Part shown: piece by piece, positions 7,693 through 14,930 of the stretch
Layout of the letters: the number at the start of each line of letters is the position of its first letter
Numbering within the stretch: position 1 is the stretch's first letter
DNA from: an uncultured Nocardioides sp.
Lineage (GTDB): Bacteria; Actinomycetota; Actinomycetes; Propionibacteriales; Nocardioidaceae
DNA length: 64,000 nucleotides
Assembly: GCF_947489365.1 (NCBI RefSeq)
Contig: NZ_CANLDB010000003.1
Coordinates: 248,001-312,000, forward strand
Reading direction: 5' to 3'
Notes under the pieces: model-generated
What the model saw: only the letters and a program-made list of their open reading frames with translations
Database searches by the model: none
What the model was told of the DNA's origin: nothing
Made by a program: the position numbers and the translations under genes

Positions 7693-8997
7693 TCAGAAGT
7701 CCCGCACCCGCGGCAGGGTGTGGTCGCCGCCGGGGCGGACCATGAGGATCTGGTCAACGCCCATGCGCCCGTCGCGGAAGGCCATCCGGCCGCCGACGAG
7801 GTAGAGGCGCCACACGCGGACGACCTCCTCGCCGACGAGTTCGGTCAGGCGGGCGGCGTTCTTCTCGAACGTCTCGAGCCAGCCGTCGACGGTCCACACG
7901 TAGTGCTCGCGCATCGCGTGCACGTCGCGGACCTCGAGGCCGCCCTCCTCCAGCAGCGCGACGGTCTCGCCGACCGGGCGCATGTGCATGTCGGGGGCGA
8001 TGAACGACTCGATGAACGGGCCGCCGCCGGGGTGGCCTTTGCGGCCGCCGGCCCGGGACATCTGCTGCACCAGCACGCGCCCGCCGGGCTTGACGGCGTC
8101 CCGCAGCACCCGGGCGTACGTCGGGTAGTTGCCCTGCCCGACGTGCTCGCCCATCTCGATGCTGGCGGCGGCGTCGAAGTGGCCGACGGCACCCTGGACC
8201 TCGGGGATCTCGCGGTAGTCCTGCAGCCGGATCTCGACGCGGTCACCGAGGCCGCGCTCGGCGATCCGGGCGTCGATGAACTTCTTCTGCTCCGCCGCGA
8301 TCGTCACGCCGACGACCTTCGCGCCGAAGTGCTCGGCCGCGTGCAGCGACAGCGAGCCCCAGCCGCAGCCGACGTCGAGGAAGCGCATGCCCGGCTCGAG
8401 GCCGATCTTGCGGCAGACGAGGTCGAGCTTGTCGCGCTGGGCGTCCTCGAGCGAGTACGACGGGTCGTCGCCGGGCTTGGTGAAGTAGCCCGAGGAGTAC
8501 GCCATCTGCGGCTCGAGGATCAGCGAGTAGAACTCGTTCGACAGGTCGTAGTGGTGGCTGATCGCGCGGCGGTCCCGCAGCCGGGAGTGCAGGCGGCCGG
8601 TGATCTGCGCCTGCGAGGCGGGGGCGACCGGGGGCCGGCCCAGCACGCCGAGGTCGCGGGCGGTGCGCGCCGCGTGGAGCAGGGTGGACGGCGAGGGCCG
8701 GACGCCGGACAGGCCGCGCTCGGCGGCGACCGCCCACACGTGGGTCAGCGCGTCGTCGAGGTCGTGGTGCACCTCGATCTCCCCGGTGACGTAGGCCTGC
8801 GCGGCGCCGAGCTCACCCGGGTGCCACAGCAGCCGCCGCAGCGCGTCGGGGGTGCGGATCTCCACCAGCGGGGCACCCACGGGGCCGGTCTCACTGCCGT
8901 CCCAGGCGCGCAGCCGGACGGGGAGCTCGCCGCCGACGAACGGCGTGAGGGCCTCCGCGAGGCGGTCGGCGACCGGTCGTGTCGTCTCGTCGGTCAT
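7693..8997 (-). CDS. Cyclopropane/methyl fatty-acid synthase-like methyltransferase 1
   Basis: A 434-residue SAM-dependent methyltransferase of the cyclopropane-fatty-acyl-phospholipid synthase family. It has an N-terminal lipid-binding region, the ISHHYDLSNEFYSL motif near residue 140, the SAM loop FLDVGCGWGSLSLH near 200, and the C-terminal EHYVWTVDGWLETFEKN. These enzymes methylate double bonds of unsaturated acyl chains in membrane phospholipids. It is the last gene of the SigK operon, and its ATG overlaps the stop of the second synthase (ATGA at 8994-8997). The related ufaA1 gene belongs to the M. tuberculosis SigK locus. Whether it makes cyclopropane or methyl-branched products cannot be told from sequence. 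Confidence 0.9.
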   Translation of the reverse strand: MTDETTRPVADRLAEALTPFVGGELPVRLRAWDGSETGPVGAPLVEIRTPDALRRLLWHPGELGAAQAYVTGEIEVHHDLDDALTHVWAVAAERGLSGVRPSPSTLLHAARTARDLGVLGRPPVAPASQAQITGRLHSRLRDRRAISHHYDLSNEFYSLILEPQMAYSSGYFTKPGDDPSYSLEDAQRDKLDLVCRKIGLEPGMRFLDVGCGWGSLSLHAAEHFGAKVVGVTIAAEQKKFIDARIAERGLGDRVEIRLQDYREIPEVQGAVGHFDAAASIEMGEHVGQGNYPTYARVLRDAVKPGGRVLVQQMSRAGGRKGHPGGGPFIESFIAPDMHMRPVGETVALLEEGGLEVRDVHAMREHYVWTVDGWLETFEKNAARLTELVGEEVVRVWRLYLVGGRMAFRDGRMGVDQILMVRPGGDHTLPRVRDF

Positions 8998-10337
8998 GCG
9001 ACGTCCTCCCGGGTGAAGACCAGCTGGTTGACGTCGATGTATCCCGAGGCGAAGCCCGCCCGGGAGTACTCGAGGTAGAAGTGCCACATCCGCCGGAACG
9101 TCTCGTCGAAGCCGAGCTCGGCGAACCGCTCGGCGGCGTCCGCGCTGGCGAGGTCCCACTGCCGCAGGGTCTCGGCGTAGTGCTGTCCCATCGACAGCCG
9201 GCCGGTCATCCGCAGCGAGGTGTCGGCGCGGGTGATCTCGTCGAGCACCTGCACGGACGGCAGGAAGCCGCCGGGGAAGATGTACTTGTTGATCCACGTG
9301 TAGGTGCGCTTCGTGGCGAGCATCCGGTCGTGCGGCATCGTGATGGCCTGGATCCCGACCCTGCCCCCGGGCGCAAGCACGCGGTCGATGGTCCGGAAGT
9401 ACGTCGACCAGTACTCGTGGCCGACCGCCTCGATCATCTCGACGCTCACGACGGCGTCGTACGTGCCCTGAACGGCGCGGTAGTCGCACAGCTCGACGGT
9501 GACCGCCTCGGAGTGGCCCGCGTCGTCGATGCGTCGCTGCGCGAGGGCCTGCTGCTCGCTCGACAGCGTGACGGAGTGGACGGTCGCACCGCGCGCCGCG
9601 GCGCGGATCGCGAGCTCGCCCCAGCCGGTGCCGATCTCCAGCACCCGGGTGCCCGGGCCGACGCCGGTGACGTCGAGGAGCCGCTCGATCTTGCGGACCT
9701 GGCCGGCCTCGAGGTCGTCACCGGGCTGCGGCGCGGCCGCTCGCTCGAGGCTCCCCACGTGGTCGCGGGCCGCCTCGAGGTCGGCGTCGAACAGCGCGGA
9801 CGAGTAGCTGAGCGTCGGGTCGAGGAACGCCGCGAACAGGTCGTTCGACAGGTCGTAGTGGTGCGCGATGTTGCCGCGGGTCTGCCGCTCGGTGTTGCGG
9901 TGCAGCGCCGGCGGGCGTCGTACGACGGCGGCACGGGCACGCTGCAGGGGCTCGGGGACCAGGCGCGGCAGGTCCGCCGAGAGGACGGACAGGAAGCCGC
10001 CCAGGTCGCCGGCGGGGCCCTCGTCCCACGCCCCGGTCAGGTACGCCTCGCCGAAGCCGATGAGCGCGTCGCGGCCGAACCGGGCGAAGAACTCGTCGGG
10101 GCGGTGGATCGTCATCTCCGGCCCGCCGCGGCCGAGGGTCGAGCCCGGACCGTCGGCGCCGCGGACGGTGACGTCCAGCCGCGAGACCGCCGAGACGAAC
10201 AGACGCTTCGCGATCACGGCGGAGACCCTCGTGCGGACCCCGCTCGGCGTCCGGTCCAGGCCCGGCCACGTGGCGGGGTCGGGACGGGGGACGGGGTGCG
10301 TGGACGAGTGGGGGTGCGGTGTCATCTCGGTGGTCAC
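8994..10337 (-). CDS. Cyclopropane/methyl fatty-acid synthase-like methyltransferase 2
   Basis: A 447-residue protein of the same family as its downstream neighbour but clearly diverged. It shows the NIAHHYDLSNDLFAAFLD motif, the SAM loop VLEIGTGWGELAIRAA, and the C-terminal MWHFYLEYSRAGFASGYID typical of this branch. The chosen start is the GTG at 10337, which overlaps the stop of the fused oxidoreductase as GTGA; ATG 10325 is an alternative. Two unlike synthases in one operon suggest a two-step or two-substrate modification of membrane acyl chains under SigK control. Confidence 0.9.
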   Translation of the reverse strand: MTTEMTPHPHSSTHPVPRPDPATWPGLDRTPSGVRTRVSAVIAKRLFVSAVSRLDVTVRGADGPGSTLGRGGPEMTIHRPDEFFARFGRDALIGFGEAYLTGAWDEGPAGDLGGFLSVLSADLPRLVPEPLQRARAAVVRRPPALHRNTERQTRGNIAHHYDLSNDLFAAFLDPTLSYSSALFDADLEAARDHVGSLERAAAPQPGDDLEAGQVRKIERLLDVTGVGPGTRVLEIGTGWGELAIRAAARGATVHSVTLSSEQQALAQRRIDDAGHSEAVTVELCDYRAVQGTYDAVVSVEMIEAVGHEYWSTYFRTIDRVLAPGGRVGIQAITMPHDRMLATKRTYTWINKYIFPGGFLPSVQVLDEITRADTSLRMTGRLSMGQHYAETLRQWDLASADAAERFAELGFDETFRRMWHFYLEYSRAGFASGYIDVNQLVFTREDVA

Positions 10338-12412
10338 GAGACGCCCTCCTGGCGGGGGTGGTCGGGGCGGGGGCGGACCGGCAGGCGACGCAGCCACAGG
10401 GCGATGCCGTGCACCCGGATCAGCACGGAGTGTCGCAGCGTGACGCCGGCGACGCGCCACGGGGCGACGGGCTCGGCGGTGCCGGTGAGGGTCGCGGAGA
10501 AGTCCTCACCCTCGGGGGAGGTGAGGGAGACCGCGACGTGCAGGTCGGTCTCGGTCGGGGTGGGCACGGCGATCTCGTAGCGACCGGTCGTCCCGTGGAA
10601 CGGCGAGACGTACAGCTGCTTGTCGGTGCTGGCGCGACCCTGTGCGTCCGGGTGGACGAGGTAGGCGTGGCGCTCGCCGTACGTGTTGTGGACCTCGACG
10701 ACGACGGCGCGCTGGTCGCCGTCCGGGCCGAAGCACCAGAACACCGAGATCGGGTTGAAGCAGTAGCCGAACGCCCGCGGGTTGGCGGCCATGACGATCC
10801 GCCCGCCGGTCACGTCCACGCCCTGCTGGGCGCAGAAGGCCTCGACGTTCTCGCGGATGCCCCGCTCGGGGTGCGCCGGGTCGTTCAGGTGGTCGCGGGC
10901 CTCGAAGGTCCCGAGCACGGGGCCGAGGACGCCGCGGCGCGGCAGGTGGTCGAGGTCGACCACCCAGGTGTGGGAGCGGTGGGCGAACGACCGGCGCCAC
11001 GGGGTGCGACGGGTGTGCCGGATGGTCGTGGAGTAGGTGCGCGGTGACGTCGACGGCGTCGCGGGCCGGGGGCGGGTCGCGGAGCGCTCCCACGGCACGC
11101 CGAGCCGGGCGGCGGCCTCGACGCCGGAGCGTGCGCCGTCCTCGTGGAAGCCCCAGCCGTGGTACGCGCCGGCGAAGACGAGCCGGTCGGAGTCGCACTC
11201 GTCGAGGCGGGCCTGGGCGGCCACCGACTCGGGCGTGTACAGCGGGTGCTCGTACTCCATCGTGTCGATGACCGTGGCCGGGTCGACGAGGTCGGAGCCG
11301 CCGAGGGTGACCAGGAAGCGGCGGTCGGTGACGCCGTACGCCTCGTCGAGGCGCATGAGCCGGGTCAGGTCGTAGGTCACGGTGACCGCGTCGCCGCCGG
11401 TGGCGCCGCCGGTCTCGGGGCGGCGCAGGTAGTTCCAGGACGCCCGGGCGCGCGGGAGGCGCGGCAGCAGGGAGTCGTCGGTGTGCAGCTGCGCGGTGTT
11501 CGACGAGTAGGTGATCGCCCCGAGCAGCTCGCGCTGCGCGGGCGTCGGGGTGTCGAGCATCGCGAGGGCCTGGTGGGGGTGGGTCGCGACGACCACGGCG
11601 TCGTACGTCGTCCGCTCGCCGTTGCCGTCGGTGACCTGCACGCCGTCGGCGGTCTCGGCGACGCCGGTGACCTTCACGCCGGTGCGGACCTCGTCGAGGT
11701 GCTCGGCCACCGCGGCGACGTACGTCGCGGAGCCGCCGACCACGGTGCGCCACGGCGGCGAGCCGAAGACCTGCAGCATCCCGTGGTGGGCGAGGAAGCG
11801 GAACAGGTAGCGGGCGGGGTACTCCAGCGCGTGGGAGTCATCGGTGGACCAGACGGCGGCGACCAGGGGCTCCATGAAGAGCGCGCGGAAGTGCTCGTCG
11901 AAGCCGCCGTCGTCGAGGAACTCCTCGAGGGTGCGGAGGTCGGCGTCCGCGTCGGAGGTGGCGCGCAGCAGCGCACGGGCCTGGCGGTGAAACCGCGGGA
12001 TCTGCACGAGCATCCGCAGGAACGCCGGGTCCAGCGCGTTGCGCCAGGTGGCGAACACGCCGCCCAGACCGAGGGCGCCGGCCCACTCGACCTTCCGCGG
12101 CTCGTCGCGGATGGACATCGACATCTCCGACAGGCGCGTCGTGATCCCGAGCTCGCCGTACAGGCGGAGCAGGTTCGGGTAGGTGCGCTCGTTGTGGACG
12201 ATGAAGCCGGTGTCGACCGGCACCGTGACGGTGGTGCCGTCGGGGCGTCGTACGTCGACGGGGTGCGTGTCGGCGTGACCGCCGAGGCGGCTGTCGGCCT
12301 CGAGGAGGGTGACGTGGCAGGTCCGCGACAGCACGTAGGCCGCGGTCAGGCCGGCCACCCCGCTGCCGACGACGGCGACGCGCCGCCCCTGCGCGGGGTG
12401 GACTGCGTTCAC
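10334..12412 (-). CDS. FAD-dependent oxidoreductase fused to a DUF1365 domain
   Basis: One uninterrupted 692-residue frame. Residues 1 to about 440 are a COG2907-type flavin amine-oxidoreductase: VAVVGSGVAGLTAAYVLS dinucleotide motif, DTGFIVHNERTYPN near 70, and the closing GAYHGWGFHEDGARSG. From about residue 455 (YSTTIRHTRRTPWRRSF) to the end it is a complete DUF1365 domain (WVVDLDHLPRR, NPRAFGYCFNPISVFWCF). In M. tuberculosis and most relatives these are two separate genes (Rv0449c, Rv0448c). Here there is no stop between them. An internal GTG near the junction could also give a free DUF1365 protein. It starts at GTG 12412, overlapping the rskA stop. A role in desaturating or reducing lipid chains is inferred from the neighbouring methyltransferases. 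Confidence 0.88.
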   Translation of the reverse strand: MNAVHPAQGRRVAVVGSGVAGLTAAYVLSRTCHVTLLEADSRLGGHADTHPVDVRRPDGTTVTVPVDTGFIVHNERTYPNLLRLYGELGITTRLSEMSMSIRDEPRKVEWAGALGLGGVFATWRNALDPAFLRMLVQIPRFHRQARALLRATSDADADLRTLEEFLDDGGFDEHFRALFMEPLVAAVWSTDDSHALEYPARYLFRFLAHHGMLQVFGSPPWRTVVGGSATYVAAVAEHLDEVRTGVKVTGVAETADGVQVTDGNGERTTYDAVVVATHPHQALAMLDTPTPAQRELLGAITYSSNTAQLHTDDSLLPRLPRARASWNYLRRPETGGATGGDAVTVTYDLTRLMRLDEAYGVTDRRFLVTLGGSDLVDPATVIDTMEYEHPLYTPESVAAQARLDECDSDRLVFAGAYHGWGFHEDGARSGVEAAARLGVPWERSATRPRPATPSTSPRTYSTTIRHTRRTPWRRSFAHRSHTWVVDLDHLPRRGVLGPVLGTFEARDHLNDPAHPERGIRENVEAFCAQQGVDVTGGRIVMAANPRAFGYCFNPISVFWCFGPDGDQRAVVVEVHNTYGERHAYLVHPDAQGRASTDKQLYVSPFHGTTGRYEIAVPTPTETDLHVAVSLTSPEGEDFSATLTGTAEPVAPWRVAGVTLRHSVLIRVHGIALWLRRLPVRPRPDHPRQEGVS

Positions 12413-13191
12413 GCGGCCGGCCCGAAGTCGAACTCGGCGATCGGCTCCGACGTCGGCTGCTCCGACCCGCCCTCGGGCTCGACGGTGATGCCGACGCCGT
12501 CGGCGCCCCGGGCCTCGCCGTCCAGGCGGACGGTCTGGTCCTCGGCGACCGGCATCAGGCCGGCGGAGACGTACTCGCCGCCCCGCTCGAACCAGAGCTG
12601 GTAGACGGAGCCGTCCTCCGGGGGAGGCATGTTCTCGGTCTGGATCACCGCGGAGTTCACGGAGTCGGAGTGGACGACCCTCGCGCTGATGTCCTTGCCC
12701 AGGTCGACCGAGGTCGAGCGGGCGTCGTCGGCCTGCAGCACCTGCTGCGAGGGGCTGAGGTCCTCGGCGGCCCACGGCTGGGCGACACCGAGCCCGACGG
12801 CGAGCAGCACGGCCGCGGCGGCGCTGGCGATCGTCGCCCAGCGGCGGCGACCGCGGCGGGCGGCGAGCTCGTCGACCGCGGGCTCGTCCTCGTCGGCCGC
12901 GACCGTCTGCACGGGCAGCGGGGGCAGGGGCCGGACGTTGCTGATCTGCGACAGCACGTTGCGGCGCAGGCCGGCGGGGGGAGTGGTGGCGGAGGTCGCG
13001 GCGAGCATGCTCGCGGCCTCGCGGAGGGTGGCGACCTCGTCCTGGCAGTCCGGGCAGGCCGCCAGGTGCCGCTCGAACAGGTCCCGCTCGGGCTCGTCGA
13101 GGGCGTCGACGGCGTACGCACCGACGAGGGCGTGGCTGAGCTCGGTCGTACCGGCGAGGTCGTGGGCCTGATCGCCGTGGTTCTCGGTCAC
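12409..13191 (-). CDS. rskA: Anti-sigma-K factor RskA
   Basis: A 260-residue membrane anti-sigma factor. The N-terminal cytoplasmic part has the zinc anti-sigma motif H42-x3-C46-x2-C49 (RHLAACPDCQDEV). One membrane helix follows (about residues 112-134, WATIASAAAAVLLAVGLGVA), then an external RskA domain with YQLWFERGGEYVSAGLM. It would hold SigK at the membrane until proteolysed. The GTG start at 13191 overlaps the sigK stop (GTGA), as expected for a sigma/anti-sigma pair made in equal amounts. Confidence 0.92.
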   Translation of the reverse strand: MTENHGDQAHDLAGTTELSHALVGAYAVDALDEPERDLFERHLAACPDCQDEVATLREAASMLAATSATTPPAGLRRNVLSQISNVRPLPPLPVQTVAADEDEPAVDELAARRGRRRWATIASAAAAVLLAVGLGVAQPWAAEDLSPSQQVLQADDARSTSVDLGKDISARVVHSDSVNSAVIQTENMPPPEDGSVYQLWFERGGEYVSAGLMPVAEDQTVRLDGEARGADGVGITVEPEGGSEQPTSEPIAEFDFGPAA

Positions 13192-13781
13192 TGGCCGACT
13201 CCCATCGCGTCTCGTAGGCGGATCAGGCCGTCCCTGATCCGGGTCTTGGCGGTGCCCAACGGCAGGTGGAGCAGCTGGGCGACCTCGGTGTGGGTGTAGC
13301 CGCCGAGGTAGGCGAGCTCGACCGCCTCTCGCTGCACGTCGGTCAGTGTCGCGAGGGCCGAGCGCACCCGGTGGGCCTCGAGCGAGGCGTGGGCGGCTTC
13401 GGCGGTGCTGTCGTGCTCGGTGGTGCTGTTGCGGTGGTGGTAGGTGAGGTCGCGGCGGGTGCTGGCCTCCGCGGCCCGGACCCGGTCCACCGCCTTGCGG
13501 TGCACGATCGTCATGAGCCACGACAGCGCGCTGCCCTTGGCCGGGTCGTAGCGGCTCGCGGTGCGCCAGGTGTCCAGGAAGGCCTCCTGGGTGACCTCCT
13601 GGGCCTGGGCCGGGTCGCGCACCACCCGCAGCGCGAGTCCGTGGACCCGCGCTGCGGTGGCGTCGTACAGCTCGGCGAAGGCCTGCTCGTCACCCCGGCT
13701 GGAGCGCTGCAGGAGCTCGGCGAGCGCCTCCGGCCCACCCGGTGCGGGTGAGCCGGAGGACACGGGTTCGATGGACCTCAC
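13188..13781 (-). CDS. sigK: ECF RNA polymerase sigma factor SigK
   Basis: A 197-residue group IV sigma factor. Region 2 is ELYDATAARVHGLALRVVRD to LSWLMTIVHRKAVDRVR; region 4 is VQREAVELAYLGGYTHTEVA with LPLGTAKTRIRDGLIRLR. It directs RNA polymerase to SigK promoters. The GTG start follows GATGAT by six bases, a leaderless-type arrangement. The protein contains no cysteine at all. That is notable because a Cys pair has been described as the redox switch of M. tuberculosis SigK. Control here should therefore come from RskA alone. It heads the five-gene operon running down to 7693. Confidence 0.93.
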   Translation of the reverse strand: MRSIEPVSSGSPAPGGPEALAELLQRSSRGDEQAFAELYDATAARVHGLALRVVRDPAQAQEVTQEAFLDTWRTASRYDPAKGSALSWLMTIVHRKAVDRVRAAEASTRRDLTYHHRNSTTEHDSTAEAAHASLEAHRVRSALATLTDVQREAVELAYLGGYTHTEVAQLLHLPLGTAKTRIRDGLIRLRDAMGVGQ

Positions 13782-13831
13782 GGTCGCATCATCCCTGACG
13801 TGGTGTCGTCGTGTGTCGGTTCGGGCCTGGA

Positions 13832-14539
13832 TCAGCCGTTGCCGCCGCCGTTGCCGGACATCTCCGGCATCAGCACGCTGTCGATCACGTAGACGTTGGC
13901 GTTGGCGGTCTGCACGTTGCCGCAGACCACGTTCGCCTCCTCGCCACCGTTGGCGGCGGGGATGGTGAAGTCCTCGCCCTCGCCCTCGATGGTCACGGTG
14001 TCCTCGGCGACGGTGGTCTGGTCACCGGCGAGCTGCGAGGGGTCGAGACGCTCGGCGATGACGTGGTGGGTGAGCACCGTGGTCAGGGCCGGCTTGTCGC
14101 CGAGCAGAGCGTTGAGGTCGGCCTCGGGGATTTTCTCGAAGGCCGAGTTGGCCGGGGCGAAGACCGTGGCGGCCTCGAGACCGTTGAGGGTCTGGACCAG
14201 GTCGGCCTCGGTCACCGCGGTGACGAGGGTCGACAGGAGCGGGTTGTTGCTCGCGGCGGTGGCGACGGGGTCGTCGGCCATGCCCTCCGCGGAGCCCTCG
14301 CCCTGCTTGGGGACGTCGGCGCAGGCGGCGCCGAAGTACATGGGCTCCTCGGCGGCCTCGGACTCGCTGGACTCGGGCTCGCTCGGCGAGGCCTCGTCGC
14401 TGGAGGCGCTGCTCTCGGTGTCCGAGGCGTCGGTGCCGGTGTCGGAGGAGTCCTCGCTCGAGCACGCGGCGAGGCCGAGGGAGAGGGACAGGGCCAGGGC
14501 CGCGACGCCGCCGGTCCGCTTCAGGATCGTGCGCTGCAT
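13832..14539 (-). CDS. Fasciclin-domain lipoprotein, MPT83-like
   Basis: A 235-residue protein. The signal ends in a lipobox LAAC (Cys 26), followed by a Ser/Asp/Glu-rich spacer of about 40 residues. One fasciclin (FAS1) domain runs from about residue 95 to 230: NPLLSTLVTAV, ATVFAPANSAFEKIP, LTHHVIAERLDPSQL, NANVYVIDSVLMP. Fasciclin domains mediate adhesion at the cell surface. In M. tuberculosis the fasciclin genes mpt70 and mpt83 are the main SigK targets. This gene lies 50 bases upstream of sigK on the same strand and has its own SigK-like promoter at 14602-14628, so the regulatory link seems conserved. Confidence 0.93.
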   Translation of the reverse strand: MQRTILKRTGGVAALALSLSLGLAACSSEDSSDTGTDASDTESSASSDEASPSEPESSESEAAEEPMYFGAACADVPKQGEGSAEGMADDPVATAASNNPLLSTLVTAVTEADLVQTLNGLEAATVFAPANSAFEKIPEADLNALLGDKPALTTVLTHHVIAERLDPSQLAGDQTTVAEDTVTIEGEGEDFTIPAANGGEEANVVCGNVQTANANVYVIDSVLMPEMSGNGGGNG

Positions 14540-14601
14540 GGTGAGGCCTTTCGTCGTCGATCCGCATCGTGCGGACCGTTGTTCGGGGAATGACGGAGGT
14601 A

Positions 14602-14628
14602 GTTCGTCACCCCTGCTCAGGTGGATGG
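14602..14628 (-). promoter_or_regulatory. SigK-like promoter of the fasciclin gene
   Basis: On the minus strand CCATCC (14628-14623) and ACGAAC (14607-14602) are separated by 15 bases. This matches the mycobacterial SigK consensus as I recall it, CCATCC and CCGAAT-like boxes. It lies about 60 bases before the ATG at 14539. The match is by eye. Confidence 0.5.
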
Positions 14629-14640
14629 GCCGACCTGGAA

Positions 14641-14817
14641 TTTTTTTGGAGCCGGGGGGCGAGCTCGGAGATCGAGGTGCGAGGCCGTCGGCGTGGTTCG
14701 GAGATCGAGGTGCGAGGCCGGCCACGGCCGAGCCACGAGATCCGGTGACGGTCCGTGGGTGCGTCGCGGGGTCTCGTGGCTCGTCGCTGGCGCTCCTCGC
14801 ACCTCGACCTTCGGTGG
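14641..14817. repeat. Intergenic repeat cluster, family B
   Basis: This stretch has no gene. It holds two copies of CGGAGATCGAGGTGCGAGG (14666-14684 and 14699-14717), and a block from GTCTCGTGGCTCGTCG to CACCTCGACC at 14771-14817. That block recurs, slightly diverged, at 49473-49520. A run of eight T at 14640-14647 stands out in this GC-rich DNA. Together with the hairpins up to 14930 it fills the gap between the fasciclin and molybdopterin genes. Confidence 0.65.
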
Positions 14818-14826
14818 CCCCCCAGC

Positions 14827-14930
14827 GCCGAGTCGGCCTGAGCGTGTCGCCGTACGACGACGAGTCGGCCCGAACTGGTGCGTTCGGGCCGACTCGGGCC
14901 GTGTGGGGCGTGCGTTGGGGCCGACTCGGC
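14827..14930. terminator. Nested double hairpin after the molybdopterin oxidoreductase gene
   Basis: An inner hairpin has perfect 15-base arms (CGAGTCGGCCCGAAC 14861-14875; complement 14882-14896) and a six-base loop. It sits within outer perfect 12-base arms, GCCGAGTCGGCC at 14827-14838 and GGCCGACTCGGC at 14919-14930. Both share the GAGTCGGCC core, so alternative pairings are possible. The outer arm abuts the stop codon of the minus-strand gene at 14931. Confidence 0.65.

Noticed and set aside
12413..12775. Upstream extension of the oxidoreductase fusion to an ATG at 12775
   Set aside because: It would run through the rskA coding region in another frame. The GTG at 12412 overlapping the rskA stop gives the natural flavoprotein N-terminus.
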